A stretch of DNA of 49,014 nucleotides, from assembly GCA_023417885.1 (NCBI GenBank), contig JAEZED010000170.1, positions 1 to 49,014 of the forward strand, in the 5' to 3' direction. Origin of the DNA: Planctomycetota bacterium (GTDB lineage: Bacteria > Planctomycetota > Phycisphaerae > Tepidisphaerales > Tepidisphaeraceae). Shown piece after piece: positions 30,906 through 39,144 of the stretch. The first letter of the stretch is position 1. The number at the start of each line of letters is the position of its first letter. The position numbers and the translations under genes are program-made. Under the pieces are notes generated by a model. It ran no database searches, was not told where the DNA came from, and worked only from the letters and a program-made list of their open reading frames with translations.

Positions 30906-31766
30906 TCAGTGTGTCGGCGCCGCGCGAACGGCGGCGACCTGGGGGATCAGCACGTAGACGCGTTCGTAGAGCTCGCCGTCGCGCTCGGCGGTGAAGAACT
31001 GCCGGCCCAGGCACGTCTCCCATCGCGTCTCGTCCGATGGCGCGACGATGAGAAACTCCCCCACCGGCACGTCCGCCTGGAGGCGCAGGTCGAAGAGCGT
31101 CGTGTCCTTCACCTCGCGGACGGCGTAGTCGTTCCCCTGCGGCGTGACGACGATCCGGGGATTCAGCGCCCGCACGATCGGCGTCATCGAGATGCGCACC
31201 GTCTGCACGCGCCCCGGCGCCGGCTCGAAGGCGATGTTCATCCGCGTCTCGCACCGCTGGAACGTCCGTCCCTGGCTGCGCTTGGCGGCGTCGAACCAGA
31301 AGATCGTCTTCTCCCCGATCTCCCCCTCGACGGGGAAGTCGCGCGACTGCCGACCGGGCGAGCGGCCGAGGATGTCGGTGCGCAGCGCCGTCTCGATGCC
31401 GAGCACCTCGCGGATGTGGTCGAGCTCGGAGAGGGGAGCGCCCCCGACGCGCACGCCGTTGGCCCACAGCACGTCGTAGGTCGCGGGATCGACGCTCTGC
31501 TCGTCGATCCGGCGCCAGAGCTCGCTGTTGCGGCTGACGCGCCCGCGCGGAAGCTCCAGCGCGTAGACCTGGAGCGCGAGAATGCGCAGCTCGCGCGGCG
31601 TCGCGTCCAGCGCGAGCTCGGAAACGCTGGCGCGCGGGCCGATCGCATCCTGCATCGCCCGCTCCGCCTTCTCCGCGGGCGAGGGCTCGCCGTCGCCCCG
31701 GCAGCCGGCAAGCAGCATAGCGAGCGCGACGAGCGGCGGGACAATGTGGGAGGGACGCAGCGGCAT
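30906..31766 (-). CDS. Hypothetical lipoprotein
   Basis: A 286-residue exported lipoprotein: a signal sequence ending in LLAGC with the lipidated Cys at residue 22. The mature part is mixed alpha/beta with no recognised domain; landmarks are RELRILALQVYALELPRG, a DHIREVLGIETALRTDILGR stretch and RTFQRCETRMNIAF. The strand-rich C-terminal half suggests a beta-sandwich. It is convergent with trpF and lies 64 nt downstream of the argD-like gene on the same strand, so it might be read from that transcript. Confidence 0.78.
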   Translation of the reverse strand: MPLRPSHIVPPLVALAMLLAGCRGDGEPSPAEKAERAMQDAIGPRASVSELALDATPRELRILALQVYALELPRGRVSRNSELWRRIDEQSVDPATYDVLWANGVRVGGAPLSELDHIREVLGIETALRTDILGRSPGRQSRDFPVEGEIGEKTIFWFDAAKRSQGRTFQRCETRMNIAFEPAPGRVQTVRISMTPIVRALNPRIVVTPQGNDYAVREVKDTTLFDLRLQADVPVGEFLIVAPSDETRWETCLGRQFFTAERDGELYERVYVLIPQVAAVRAAPTH

Positions 31767-31830
31767 GCGGATCAGTTCATTTCGACGCCCGCCTCGCGGG
31801 CCGGGTTCGCCGGGGAAAAACTGGGCGGTA

Positions 31831-33024
31831 TCAGCCCCGGACGAGGGAGATGAGGATATCCAATCCCTCGTCCCATTGCTCGGCCGTGATGATCATCGCA
31901 GGAGCGAGTCGAACGACCGTCTGCTGGGTGACGTTGATGACAACGCCACGCTCCAGGCCCGCCCCCACCAGGTCCTTCGGCGCTTCGGGCAGTTCCAGGC
32001 CAAGAAAGAGCCCGTCGCCGCGGACCTTGCACTCCGGCAGCGCCTCCGCGAGACGCCGCTTCGCCTGGTTGCCGAGGTTCCGGGCATGCTCCAGCAGGCC
32101 CTCCTGCTCGATCGTCCGGAAGATCGCGCTCGCGACCGCCATGCCGATGCCGTTGCCGCCCAGCGTGCTGCCGTGCTTGCCGGGGACCAGCAGGTCGGCG
32201 ATCTCCGGCCGGGCCCACATCGCACCAACCGGCAGCCCGCCGCCGATCGCCTTGCCGAGCGTCATGATGTCCGGCGTGACCACGCCCCCGCTGCCGTCGT
32301 CGAAGTACTGGTGGCCGAACCACTTCCCGGTGCGCCCGCCGCCGGTCCAGACCTCGTCGAAGATCAGGGTGATCTGCCGCTCGTCGCAGAACTGGCGCAC
32401 CCGCCGCGCGAAGTCGGGCGGGTAGCCGTGCATGCCCCCCTCCCCGCGGATCGGCTCGAACATGATGGCACACGTCTCGTCGTCCACGTGCTTCACGAGA
32501 TCCTCGAAGTCGCCCCCCGTCACGTGAACGAACCCGGGCGGGAGCGGGCCGAACCCCTCGCGGTGCGCCGGCGTCCACCCCGCCGCGATCATCGCCAGGC
32601 TCCGGCCGTGAAAGCTCATGTTGAACGTGATCGTCTTGTAGCGCGCCGGGCTCATCGTGCTGCCGCGCAGGCGCGCCAGCTTCACGGCCGACTCGTTGGC
32701 GTCCATCCCGCCGTGGCAGAAGAACGCCTTGCCGGGGAACGCCTTGTCGTAGAGGTGCTGCGCGAAGCGAAGCTGCGGCTCGGTGGTGAAGCTGTTGCCG
32801 ACATGCCACAGTCGCGCCGCCTGCTCCTGCGCCGCCTTCACGAGGGCCGGATGGCAATGCCCCAGGATCCCGGCGCCGAAGCCGGCGAAGAGATCGAGGT
32901 AGCGCTTTCCGTCGGTGTCCCAGAGAAAGACGCCCTCCCCCCGATCCATCACGATCGGCCGGCGCGCGTAGTTCGGGACGAGAAGCTTCGCTGATTGCTC
33001 GAGGAGGTCGGCGGTGTTGGGCAT
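31831..33024 (-). CDS. argD: Class III aminotransferase, acetylornithine aminotransferase-like
   Basis: A PLP enzyme of 397 residues. Key elements are WDTDGKRYLDLFAGFGAGILGH, FHGRSLAMI, the EPIRGEGG strand, FDEVWTGGGRTGKWFG with the PLP-contacting Asp, and TLGKAIGGGLPVGA with the Schiff-base Lys. The family covers acetylornithine, ornithine, GABA and beta-alanine aminotransferases; no arginine genes lie nearby, so the substrate is not fixed. ATG 33024 is preferred because TATCAT lies 6 nt upstream; ATG 33045 is the alternative. Confidence 0.9.
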   Translation of the reverse strand: MPNTADLLEQSAKLLVPNYARRPIVMDRGEGVFLWDTDGKRYLDLFAGFGAGILGHCHPALVKAAQEQAARLWHVGNSFTTEPQLRFAQHLYDKAFPGKAFFCHGGMDANESAVKLARLRGSTMSPARYKTITFNMSFHGRSLAMIAAGWTPAHREGFGPLPPGFVHVTGGDFEDLVKHVDDETCAIMFEPIRGEGGMHGYPPDFARRVRQFCDERQITLIFDEVWTGGGRTGKWFGHQYFDDGSGGVVTPDIMTLGKAIGGGLPVGAMWARPEIADLLVPGKHGSTLGGNGIGMAVASAIFRTIEQEGLLEHARNLGNQAKRRLAEALPECKVRGDGLFLGLELPEAPKDLVGAGLERGVVINVTQQTVVRLAPAMIITAEQWDEGLDILISLVRG

Positions 33025-33030
33025 GCGGGG

Positions 33031-33036
33031 ATGATA
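33031..33036 (-). promoter_or_regulatory. Leaderless-type -10 box of the argD-like gene
   Basis: TATCAT on the minus strand lies 6 nt before ATG 33024; it is inside the reading frame if the longer start were used. Confidence 0.4.
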
Positions 33037-33110
33037 AGCTTTCATCGAGGCCCAGTTGTGATTGCCGCAGGTGCAGGCTAACGGAGCTGGCCTCAGTCGG
33101 AGGTCAGATT

Positions 33111-33409
33111 GTGATAGTCCCGCTCTTCACCGTCGAAGGCACATTCACGATCAAGGGCCGCGGCCTCGTCCTGCTTGGCATCACGATCGAGCAGTACGGA
33201 AGTGTGAAGGCCGGCGATCGCATTACTATCGAGAGGCCGGATGGCTCGACGATTCGTGCAGTGGTGAAAGCCGTTGAATACCCTGCGGGAGCCAAGTGGA
33301 TCGGCGATCCCCTAGGAAGCCCCGTTATGGAGTGCTCATCGATGTAATTGATGACATCCCGGCGGGAAGTGTGGTCACTTTGTCTACGCCGCCGCCGGGA
33401 GGGCCTTGA
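33111..33409 (+). pseudogene. Small beta-barrel protein (EF-Tu domain 2-like), frameshifted
   Basis: From GTG 33111 (CGGAGG 6 nt upstream) the frame encodes FTVEGTFTIKGRGLVLLG, KAGDRITIERPDGS and AVVKAVEYP, which looks like a stand-alone beta-barrel of the kind found in domain 2 of translation GTPases. It stops at 33347 after 78 codons. One base out of phase, from the run of four C at about 33320 on, the frame continues as GVLIDVIDDIPAGSVVTL to a stop at 33409, a very natural ending for such a barrel. One added base would give a 99-residue protein. It is therefore either a recent pseudogene or an assembly error in a C run. The function is unknown. Confidence 0.6.
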
Positions 33410-33437
33410 CGTGTTGACCACTTGACGCCACCGCGCT

Positions 33438-33827
33438 TCAGCTCACAACAAGCCGCACCGCAAAGGCGATCAAGAACAGCGCCAAGGCGCCGGCAAGCAC
33501 CAGCAGCAGGCCGTCATACGTCTTCCACCCCAGCATCATGCGCTGCGGGTCCGCCGGGTCGTAGATCATCTCGATCTTCTGCCCCATCGCATACGGACCG
33601 CCGCCCAGGCTCATGCGCCGGCGGATGGCGGGCCCGGTCTGCGGGTGATACTCGATCGTGATCAACTGCATGCCGTCGTTGATGCCGGTCAGCACTTCGC
33701 TGACGACGGCGTGCGTGCGGACCCCCTCGCGCATCATCCGCTGGTTGCGCCGCCGCCGGAGCAGCACCACCCCTACCGGCAAGAGCCCGGCGACAACCAG
33801 AACGGCGGCGAGGATGAGCTTTTCCAT
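33438..33827 (-). CDS. DUF3592-like membrane protein
   Basis: A 129-residue protein with a transmembrane helix at each end (residues about 3-23 and 105-127) and between them a small beta domain: VRTHAVVSEVLTG, QLITIEYHP and YAMGQKIEMIYDPADPQRMML, which is the DUF3592 pattern. The function is unknown. The start at ATG 33827 has a GGTGGGAAG ribosome-like sequence upstream; the frame is open further upstream but only with shadow-like sequence. It is convergent with the frameshifted barrel gene. Confidence 0.8.
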   Translation of the reverse strand: MEKLILAAVLVVAGLLPVGVVLLRRRRNQRMMREGVRTHAVVSEVLTGINDGMQLITIEYHPQTGPAIRRRMSLGGGPYAMGQKIEMIYDPADPQRMMLGWKTYDGLLLVLAGALALFLIAFAVRLVVS

Positions 33828-33921
33828 ATGCTTCCCACCGACCCGGCGGGGGCCGGAGCATATCCGCCCCCCTGGGACACGCAACCGCGCCCCCCAGATG
33901 GCGGCGGACGCGCCCATCCCG

Positions 33922-33927
33922 CATAAT
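33922..33927 (+). promoter_or_regulatory. Candidate -10 box of the 33934 gene
   Basis: CATAAT (5 of 6 to consensus) lies 6 nt before the ATG at 33934, without a ribosome site. Confidence 0.35.
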
Positions 33928-33933
33928 CTCCGT

Positions 33934-34260
33934 ATGGATTCGGATCTGATCGTCTGCTCGAGCTCCGTGCAGTTCATCCTGCATCACCAGCTCGCGGCGC
34001 TCTGTGAATCGCTGCGATTCCTCCTGCACGCGGGCCGCGAGCCCGGGCCGCGCACCTACCGCCACGCGAAGAAGCTGCTCGACGACACGCTGGCCCTCAC
34101 CTCCGGCCGATGCGTGACGCCCCCGCCGCAGATCGAGGAGACCGACTCCGTCGCCGACCTGCTCGTGACCTGCGAAAACCTCCGCGCCATCGCTCTGGCG
34201 ATGCTCTCCCCCGAGGAATGCGAGGCGGCGCGGAAGATCGGATACGTCAGCCAACCCTGA
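33934..34260 (+). CDS. Small helical hypothetical protein
   Basis: A 108-residue soluble protein, predicted mostly alpha-helical: SVQFILHHQLAALCESLRFLLHAG, then YRHAKKLLDDTLALTSG and VADLLVTCENLRAIALAMLS. No signal peptide or recognised family. Support for it being real comes from the heptad-like spacing of hydrophobic residues, the CATAAT box 6 nt before ATG 33934 and the absence of a competing gene. It is divergent from the DUF3592-like gene. About 200 bp without a recognisable gene follow. Confidence 0.5.
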   Translation: MDSDLIVCSSSVQFILHHQLAALCESLRFLLHAGREPGPRTYRHAKKLLDDTLALTSGRCVTPPPQIEETDSVADLLVTCENLRAIALAMLSPEECEAARKIGYVSQP

Positions 34261-34459
34261 TCACGCCGCCGGGGTCTTGACACCTTCGGCATTTACGCGC
34301 CAACGTCGTGTCGTACGTCCTGCTCCTGGGATACTGCGTCTTCTACATGCATTATCGCTTCGCGCAGTGAAGCGCCCGCCGCGGGAAGGCCTCCGCCGCG
34401 AGTCATTCGCGCCAGCTGACCTCCGGCGGTGAGCCGAATGGAAACCCCGTCGCGGCGAG

Positions 34460-36217
34460 TCAGCCTCTTATCGAGTCTTCGAACGAGCGCTCGGGGGAGG
34501 GAGTGATCGTGATGCGCTTGATCCCCTCGTTATCGGCGGTCATGAGGCGCAGGACGCCCTCGTCGTCAATGTGCCACATCGATTCCTGTGCTTCGAATGG
34601 CTGGTTGCCGAAGCGGGCGATCGGCTCGCCGTCGACGTAGAGCATTCGCTCGGCGCCGGTGACGGCCACCTTGAGGAAGAAGTGCTTCGAGTCGGGCGAG
34701 AAGCCGGCGCGCATGACGGCGTTGCCGGGCGCGTCGAACGCCAGCTTGCCGTTGACGAAGACGCCCTTTTTGCCGGTCGGCAGGTCGGTTCCCCAGGCGA
34801 CGAGGTAGCGGCCGTCGGGGGAAAAGATGAAGCCGGAGGGCATCGGGAGGTAGCCGCCGTGGGCGGTGGCACCCTTGGTGCGCACCTGGTTCTGGAAGCC
34901 TTCGTGCGGCTTGATGCCGGCGTCGGTGAACTCGACGAGCATGGGCCCGTGTAGGACGGCCATGCGTTTGCCGTCGGGGCTCAGGTTCAGCGTCGAGGCC
35001 GTATTGGCCAGGTGGATGTCACCGACGTACGGAACACCGTCGTACCGGACGCTGTACTGGGCCGGACTGCTTTCAACCCAGCCGACGTGCGCGCCGCCGC
35101 CGCCCCACACCAGGGGCATGGGGCCGGTGGACACGCCGTCCTGCTCTTCGCCGTCGATGACCAGGTACCAGCCCGTCGGCGAACGGCCCCAGTAGGCGTG
35201 GCGCGTGCCGTCGGGCGAGAAGGTGAACTCCTGAATCGTCGCGTACTCATCCTGCGGCTCGCCGTCGACGACGACGTACTGCCGGCCGGTCTGCGGCTCC
35301 ATGATCGCCGCCCAGTGTTCGCCGTCCTCGCTGAACCAAACGCGCTTTCGCCCGACCATGTTCGAGACCGTGCCGTCGATCTCCTGGCCGTTGACGACGA
35401 GGCGCGCGCTGACGCCGCGCGAGCGGGAGTTGCCGACCAGCGCCCACGTCTCGCCGGCGGGCGCGGGCGCGATTTCCTGCACAGCCCAGTCGTCACGGAA
35501 CAGTTCCTCGTCCTCGAGCTTCAGCACTGAATCGCTCGTCTCGGGGTCGACCTCCAGCGTGAAGAGCTTGCCGTCGTGGCGGTAGCTGTAGTTTATCGCC
35601 TGCGACTCGATGACCTCGCCGTCGCGGATGACCGCGGGCTTGCGGGTTTCGTCGAGCGTGCCTACTAGCACGTATCCCGTGCCGACGGGGCTGAGGATGA
35701 CCTGGAAGTCGGGGTTGGCCACGGCGGGCGAGGCCTGGCCGTCGATCACGAACTGCCACGGGGAGTTGCGCTGCTCGTCCTGCTGGCGCAGGCGGTAGAA
35801 GAGGTGGTTGTCGGCGTTGAAGCCGACGCCGGTGATGGTGTTGGCGGCGGCGTCGTACTTGCCGGTGGCGACTTCCTCACCGTCAACAACGAGCGTGAAC
35901 GTGTCGCGCACGCGGCCGACGTAGGCGTAGCGCGAGCCGTCGGCGCTGAAGACGACGGCGATGCCTCCGCCGCCTTCGGACGTGGGCTGGGTGGCGACGA
36001 TCTCGTCGAAGCGTGGTCCAGCCTCGCCGTTGCGGTAGACAGCCATCCGGCTGCCGGCGGGTCCGACGGTGACCAGATCGACGGGCGCCGGGGAAGGCAC
36101 ATAGCTGAACCCTTGGCCGATCGGGCTGAGCAGTTGCTGCTCGATAACGGGCTGCTGCGCCCATGCGTTGGCGCCGATGGCGCTGAGGGTGAGGGCGATT
36201 GCGAGTTGATAGCGCAT
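34460..36217 (-). CDS. Exported beta-propeller-like repeat protein
   Basis: A 585-residue protein with a signal peptide ending in ANAWA-Q (residues about 18-22). The mature part is built of many repeats of two kinds of strand: S-x-D-G-x-R-x-A-Y (VFSADGSRYAYVGR, TFSPDGTRHAYWGR, NLSPDGKRMAVLHG, IFSPDGRYLVAWG, GFSPDSKHFFLK) and LVVDGEE-like strands, as in WD40/TolB-type propellers. Such proteins are exported and bind protein or glycan partners; no enzyme site was seen. ATG 36217 has GGAG 8 nt upstream. It is a single-gene unit with about 365 bp of upstream DNA. Confidence 0.85.
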   Translation of the reverse strand: MRYQLAIALTLSAIGANAWAQQPVIEQQLLSPIGQGFSYVPSPAPVDLVTVGPAGSRMAVYRNGEAGPRFDEIVATQPTSEGGGGIAVVFSADGSRYAYVGRVRDTFTLVVDGEEVATGKYDAAANTITGVGFNADNHLFYRLRQQDEQRNSPWQFVIDGQASPAVANPDFQVILSPVGTGYVLVGTLDETRKPAVIRDGEVIESQAINYSYRHDGKLFTLEVDPETSDSVLKLEDEELFRDDWAVQEIAPAPAGETWALVGNSRSRGVSARLVVNGQEIDGTVSNMVGRKRVWFSEDGEHWAAIMEPQTGRQYVVVDGEPQDEYATIQEFTFSPDGTRHAYWGRSPTGWYLVIDGEEQDGVSTGPMPLVWGGGGAHVGWVESSPAQYSVRYDGVPYVGDIHLANTASTLNLSPDGKRMAVLHGPMLVEFTDAGIKPHEGFQNQVRTKGATAHGGYLPMPSGFIFSPDGRYLVAWGTDLPTGKKGVFVNGKLAFDAPGNAVMRAGFSPDSKHFFLKVAVTGAERMLYVDGEPIARFGNQPFEAQESMWHIDDEGVLRLMTADNEGIKRITITPSPERSFEDSIRG

Positions 36218-36582
36218 CTTTGCTTCTCCGTGCAGGGTGGGGGCGGCCGACCAGGCCAGCCTGAAGCGCCGGCGCCCTGCCACGGGGCAGGAGTACAGCA
36301 GATGCCGACAGAACTCCCCCCCTCTTTGGCTTATACACGGAAGGGCAAGATTCTTAAAGACAATGTGATAGTTATTTGCGTGCTTGCCTGATGCGGCTCG
36401 CCCAAGACCCGACACCCGCCGAGCGAACGGAGGAGTTGCACGAAGCAGCCCAGGATGCGCTGCAGCCGATCTGGCCGGGGCCAGATGAGTGACCAAGCGC
36501 CGGATCGGGCTTTCGACGTTCACCCGTGCGCGTTGTCGCGGCGGCCCCAGGCACTGACGACCTTGGGTGGTCGTGCCGACCC
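36218..36582. other. 365-bp intergenic region
   Basis: Between the propeller gene and the alkD-like stop. It contains an unusually AT-rich patch (36325-36385) and the weak minus-strand promoter listed at 36330-36357; short open frames in it look spurious. Confidence 0.6.
36330..36357 (-). promoter_or_regulatory. Weak candidate promoter of the propeller gene
   Basis: On the minus strand TTAAGA (36352-36357) and TATAAG (36330-36335) are 16 nt apart in the only AT-rich patch of the region, about 113 nt before the ATG. The -10 matches 5 of 6, the -35 only 4 of 6. Confidence 0.3.
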
Positions 36583-37338
36583 CTACGCGTCCCCCTGCCG
36601 CTTCACCATCTCGTTGATCCAGGCCGGCGCGAACGGCGACGTGCACCCCTTGCTCACGGGGTAGTCGCGGTAGACGCCCAGCTTCTCGCCGATCGTCAGG
36701 GCGCGCTTGCGGTGCTTCTCGAGGTTGATGCCGATCGCAGCGAGCGTGTTGTTCATCGTCCACTGCGGCGCGGGATCCGCCGTGGGCATCTCCTTCTCGA
36801 TCCGGTCGAGCAGGGCCGAGGGATCAAGGCCGTCCATGTCCTTCTTGTTGATGCGTGCCGCGGTGAGGCTCCAGCCGGCGCGGGCGAGCATCGCCTTGCC
36901 ATTCGCCTTTGTGCGAAGCGGCTCGCGGTCGGCGCCCGTCGAAGCCTTGGCGCTCGTGCCCTTGGGGGCGGCGGGCGTCGGCGCGCTCATCCACCTGGCC
37001 CGCAGTTTCTCCTTCTCGGGATGCTGCTTGAGGACGTAGCTGCCGACCCACTCGGCCAACTGCATGGTGCCGGCGTCGGCAACCCACTGCTCCATCTCCA
37101 CCGCCGAAAGCTGTTTTGGCTTGACGATGAGCGTGGCCAGGAGGCGCGCGTCGAAGTTGCCGGTCTTCCAGAGGGCCAGCGCCAGGTCGTGGTCGCTCTT
37201 GATCTTCTTCGCAACGCTTCTGATGTCGCCCAGCTTCACGCCATACTGCTTGTCGGGCGCGCCGTTCCTTGCGTTCTGGGCGCGGACCTTCTCGTCGCCG
37301 ATCGATTCGAGTTCCTTCAGAGCCTGCGTCAGCGTCAT
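36583..37338 (-). CDS. DNA alkylation repair (AlkD-like) protein
   Basis: A 251-residue all-helical HEAT-like repeat protein of the AlkD/AlkC superfamily, whose members excise N3- and N7-alkylated bases. Markers are YGVKLGDIRSVAKKIKSDHDLALALWKTGNFDARLLATLI, the AEWVGSYVLKQ helix and the C-terminal TMNNTLAAIGIN and GVYRDYPVSKGCTSPFAPAWINEM. A Lys/Ala/Thr-rich linker of about 30 residues interrupts the middle. Its ATG abuts a perfect palindrome that overlaps the predicted -10 box, suggesting control by a dimeric repressor or a stem in the RNA. Confidence 0.85.
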   Translation of the reverse strand: MTLTQALKELESIGDEKVRAQNARNGAPDKQYGVKLGDIRSVAKKIKSDHDLALALWKTGNFDARLLATLIVKPKQLSAVEMEQWVADAGTMQLAEWVGSYVLKQHPEKEKLRARWMSAPTPAAPKGTSAKASTGADREPLRTKANGKAMLARAGWSLTAARINKKDMDGLDPSALLDRIEKEMPTADPAPQWTMNNTLAAIGINLEKHRKRALTIGEKLGVYRDYPVSKGCTSPFAPAWINEMVKRQGDA

Positions 37339-37362
37339 GGCGGGATTCTAACGAATCCCGCC
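37339..37362. repeat. Perfect palindrome abutting the alkD-like start codon
   Basis: Two 10-bp arms (37339-37348 and 37353-37362) are perfect inverted copies with a 4-nt centre, ending directly at the ATG. They lie 34 nt past the stop of the gene upstream, so the element could be an operator, that gene's terminator, or both. Confidence 0.75.
37345..37350 (-). promoter_or_regulatory. Leaderless-type -10 box inside the palindrome
   Basis: TAGAAT on the minus strand lies 6 nt before the ATG at 37338 and spans the centre of the palindrome, so a protein bound to it would cover the -10. Confidence 0.45.
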
Positions 37363-37395
37363 CGGTCCGCCGAGCCCGGCCACGGCCTCCAACTT

Positions 37396-37920
37396 TCACA
37401 TCGGCGAGCAGCGGGGAGCCAGCATGCGGGAGAGAAGGTCGGCCGTCTTGCCCGACACGCGGGCGGAGAATGTCAGCCCGTCGGAGGTGCGGATGAGGAA
37501 GCGGACGCGCGTCTTCGCGTCGGCCGGTGGGAGGGAGCTGTAGGCGTCGCGCCCGTGCTCGAATCCCCATCCCACGATCTCCCCGATGTCGTAGGTTCGC
37601 ATCCCCCCGAGCATGCGCCGGATGTTGAGGCCTTCGGGGGCGATCTCGATCCAGAGGGTGCGCGTGCAGGAGATGAGCGTTCCCAGCGCCGGGGGAAGTA
37701 CCCACGCGAGTGGCGCCGTCACCGTCGCCGACTCGAAGCCGCGGATCACCTCCAGCGCCGGCGTGTCCCACAGCAGGCGCGCCGCCACCGTCAGGCCGAC
37801 GCCCAGGACAATCGGCATGATCGCTGAGAAGGTCGTGCGGAGACGCAGCCGCTCACCGACGGCGGAGTCGTCCGTGTCGGGCGAGGAGGCCCGCGCGATC
37901 GATAACGTGCTGGATTGCAT
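37396..37920 (-). CDS. Hypothetical membrane protein with PH-like domain
   Basis: A 174-residue protein. After a polar N-terminus there are two hydrophobic helices (TFSAIMPIVLGVGLTVAARLLW and TAPLAWVLPPALGTLISC), followed by a soluble beta-rich part: WIEIAPEGLNIRRML, YDIGEIVGWGFE and RFLIRTSDGLTFSARV. The strand pattern resembles bacterial PH-like membrane proteins, but this is structural guesswork. ATG 37920 is preferred (ATG 37944 is possible). It ends just before the palindrome of the alkD-like gene. Confidence 0.65.
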   Translation of the reverse strand: MQSSTLSIARASSPDTDDSAVGERLRLRTTFSAIMPIVLGVGLTVAARLLWDTPALEVIRGFESATVTAPLAWVLPPALGTLISCTRTLWIEIAPEGLNIRRMLGGMRTYDIGEIVGWGFEHGRDAYSSLPPADAKTRVRFLIRTSDGLTFSARVSGKTADLLSRMLAPRCSPM

Positions 37921-38085
37921 GCTCAGAGCGTCTATCGGCCACATCCCGCGGCGGCTTCAGGCGCCCGCCCCTGCCGGTTCGAAGCGCGGGCATGGTCCGA
38001 TTTCCGCGTGCCGCCCGGCGCCCGCCAGGCTCGGCGGAAACGACGCCGCTTTGCAAGATTGGCACGTCGCGGCATGCTGGGGGGC

Positions 38086-39111
38086 ATGAGTGACACCTTC
38101 CGCTGGGGAATCCTCGGCACCGGCAACATCGCGCGGCAGTTCGCAGGCAACCTCGGCCAGCTACCGGACCATGAGCTGGTGGCGGTCGCGAGCCGGTCGG
38201 AGACGCGGGCCCAGGCCTTCTGCCTCACGCACGGCGGCGAGGCGGCGCGGGATTACGACGCCCTCGTGCGCGACGACCGGCTGGACGCGGTCTACGTCTC
38301 GCTTCCGAACCACATGCACTTCGAGTGGAGCATCAAGGCCCTGGCAGCGGGTCGGCACGTGCTCTGCGAGAAGCCGCTGGCCCTGAGCGTCGCGGAGGCG
38401 AGGCAGATGTTCGCCATCGCGCGCGAACGCGAGCGCCTGCTCGTCGAGGGATTCATGTATCGCTGCCACCCGCAGACGCAGGCGATCGTCGCCGCCGTCC
38501 GGCGCGGCGACATCGGGCAGCTCACGCATGTCCGCCTGAGCTTCATCTTCCGAATCCGCAACACCGAGGGGAACATTCGCCTCGCTCCGGAGATGGGGGG
38601 CGGCGCGATGCTCGACGTCGGCTGCTACTGCCTCGACTTCGCCCGCCTCCTCGCCAACGCCCCGCTGGTCGACATTCGCGCCATCAGCCGCTTCACCGCC
38701 CCGCCGGAGCCGGACGTGGCCCGCGTGGACATGATGACCAGCGCCGTGGTCGTCTACGAGAACGGCGTGCACGCAGCCTTCACCGTCGGCATGGACGCCG
38801 AGAGCGACAACGCCGCCCTCATCGGCGGAACCGACGGGTACATCACCGTCAATTGGCCCTGGAAGCCGACGAACGAGACCGCCGGCTACACGCTGGCGCG
38901 CGGCATCCCGCCGCGCCAGGATCTGAAGCCGGGCGAGCAGCCGGTCGCTCCGCCGCCGGTCTTCGTGGCGGCGCCCTCCGAGCATCCGACCTTCGCGCTG
39001 GAGGCCCGCGCCTTCGCCGCCGCCTGCCGCGGAGCGGCGCCCCCCTTCATGACGGAGGAAGACTCCATCGCCAACGCCGAGGCACTGGAGCGCATCCGCG
39101 CGGCGTGGTGA
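38086..39111 (+). CDS. Gfo/Idh/MocA family oxidoreductase
   Basis: A 341-residue NAD(P)-dependent dehydrogenase that probably acts on a sugar or cyclitol. The N-terminal Rossmann fold has GILGTGNIARQFAGNL and AVASRS; the conserved CEKPLAL motif supplies the catalytic Lys, and GGGAMLDVGCYCLDFARLL the following conserved Asp and Cys/His-loop position. EGFMYRCHPQ is typical of the glucose-fructose oxidoreductase branch. No export signal. Start ATG 38086 with a GGGGGG stretch upstream. A solo gene. Confidence 0.92.
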   Translation: MSDTFRWGILGTGNIARQFAGNLGQLPDHELVAVASRSETRAQAFCLTHGGEAARDYDALVRDDRLDAVYVSLPNHMHFEWSIKALAAGRHVLCEKPLALSVAEARQMFAIARERERLLVEGFMYRCHPQTQAIVAAVRRGDIGQLTHVRLSFIFRIRNTEGNIRLAPEMGGGAMLDVGCYCLDFARLLANAPLVDIRAISRFTAPPEPDVARVDMMTSAVVVYENGVHAAFTVGMDAESDNAALIGGTDGYITVNWPWKPTNETAGYTLARGIPPRQDLKPGEQPVAPPPVFVAAPSEHPTFALEARAFAAACRGAAPPFMTEEDSIANAEALERIRAAW

Positions 39112-39144
39112 GGGTTCAGATGGCAGCGGGCAGGCGTTCGCGCG

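Noticed and set aside
34308..34370. 20-codon plus-strand frame (MSYVLLLGYCVFYMHYRFAQ) after the 33934 gene
   Set aside because: Too short, no ribosome site or -10 box, and no second line of evidence.
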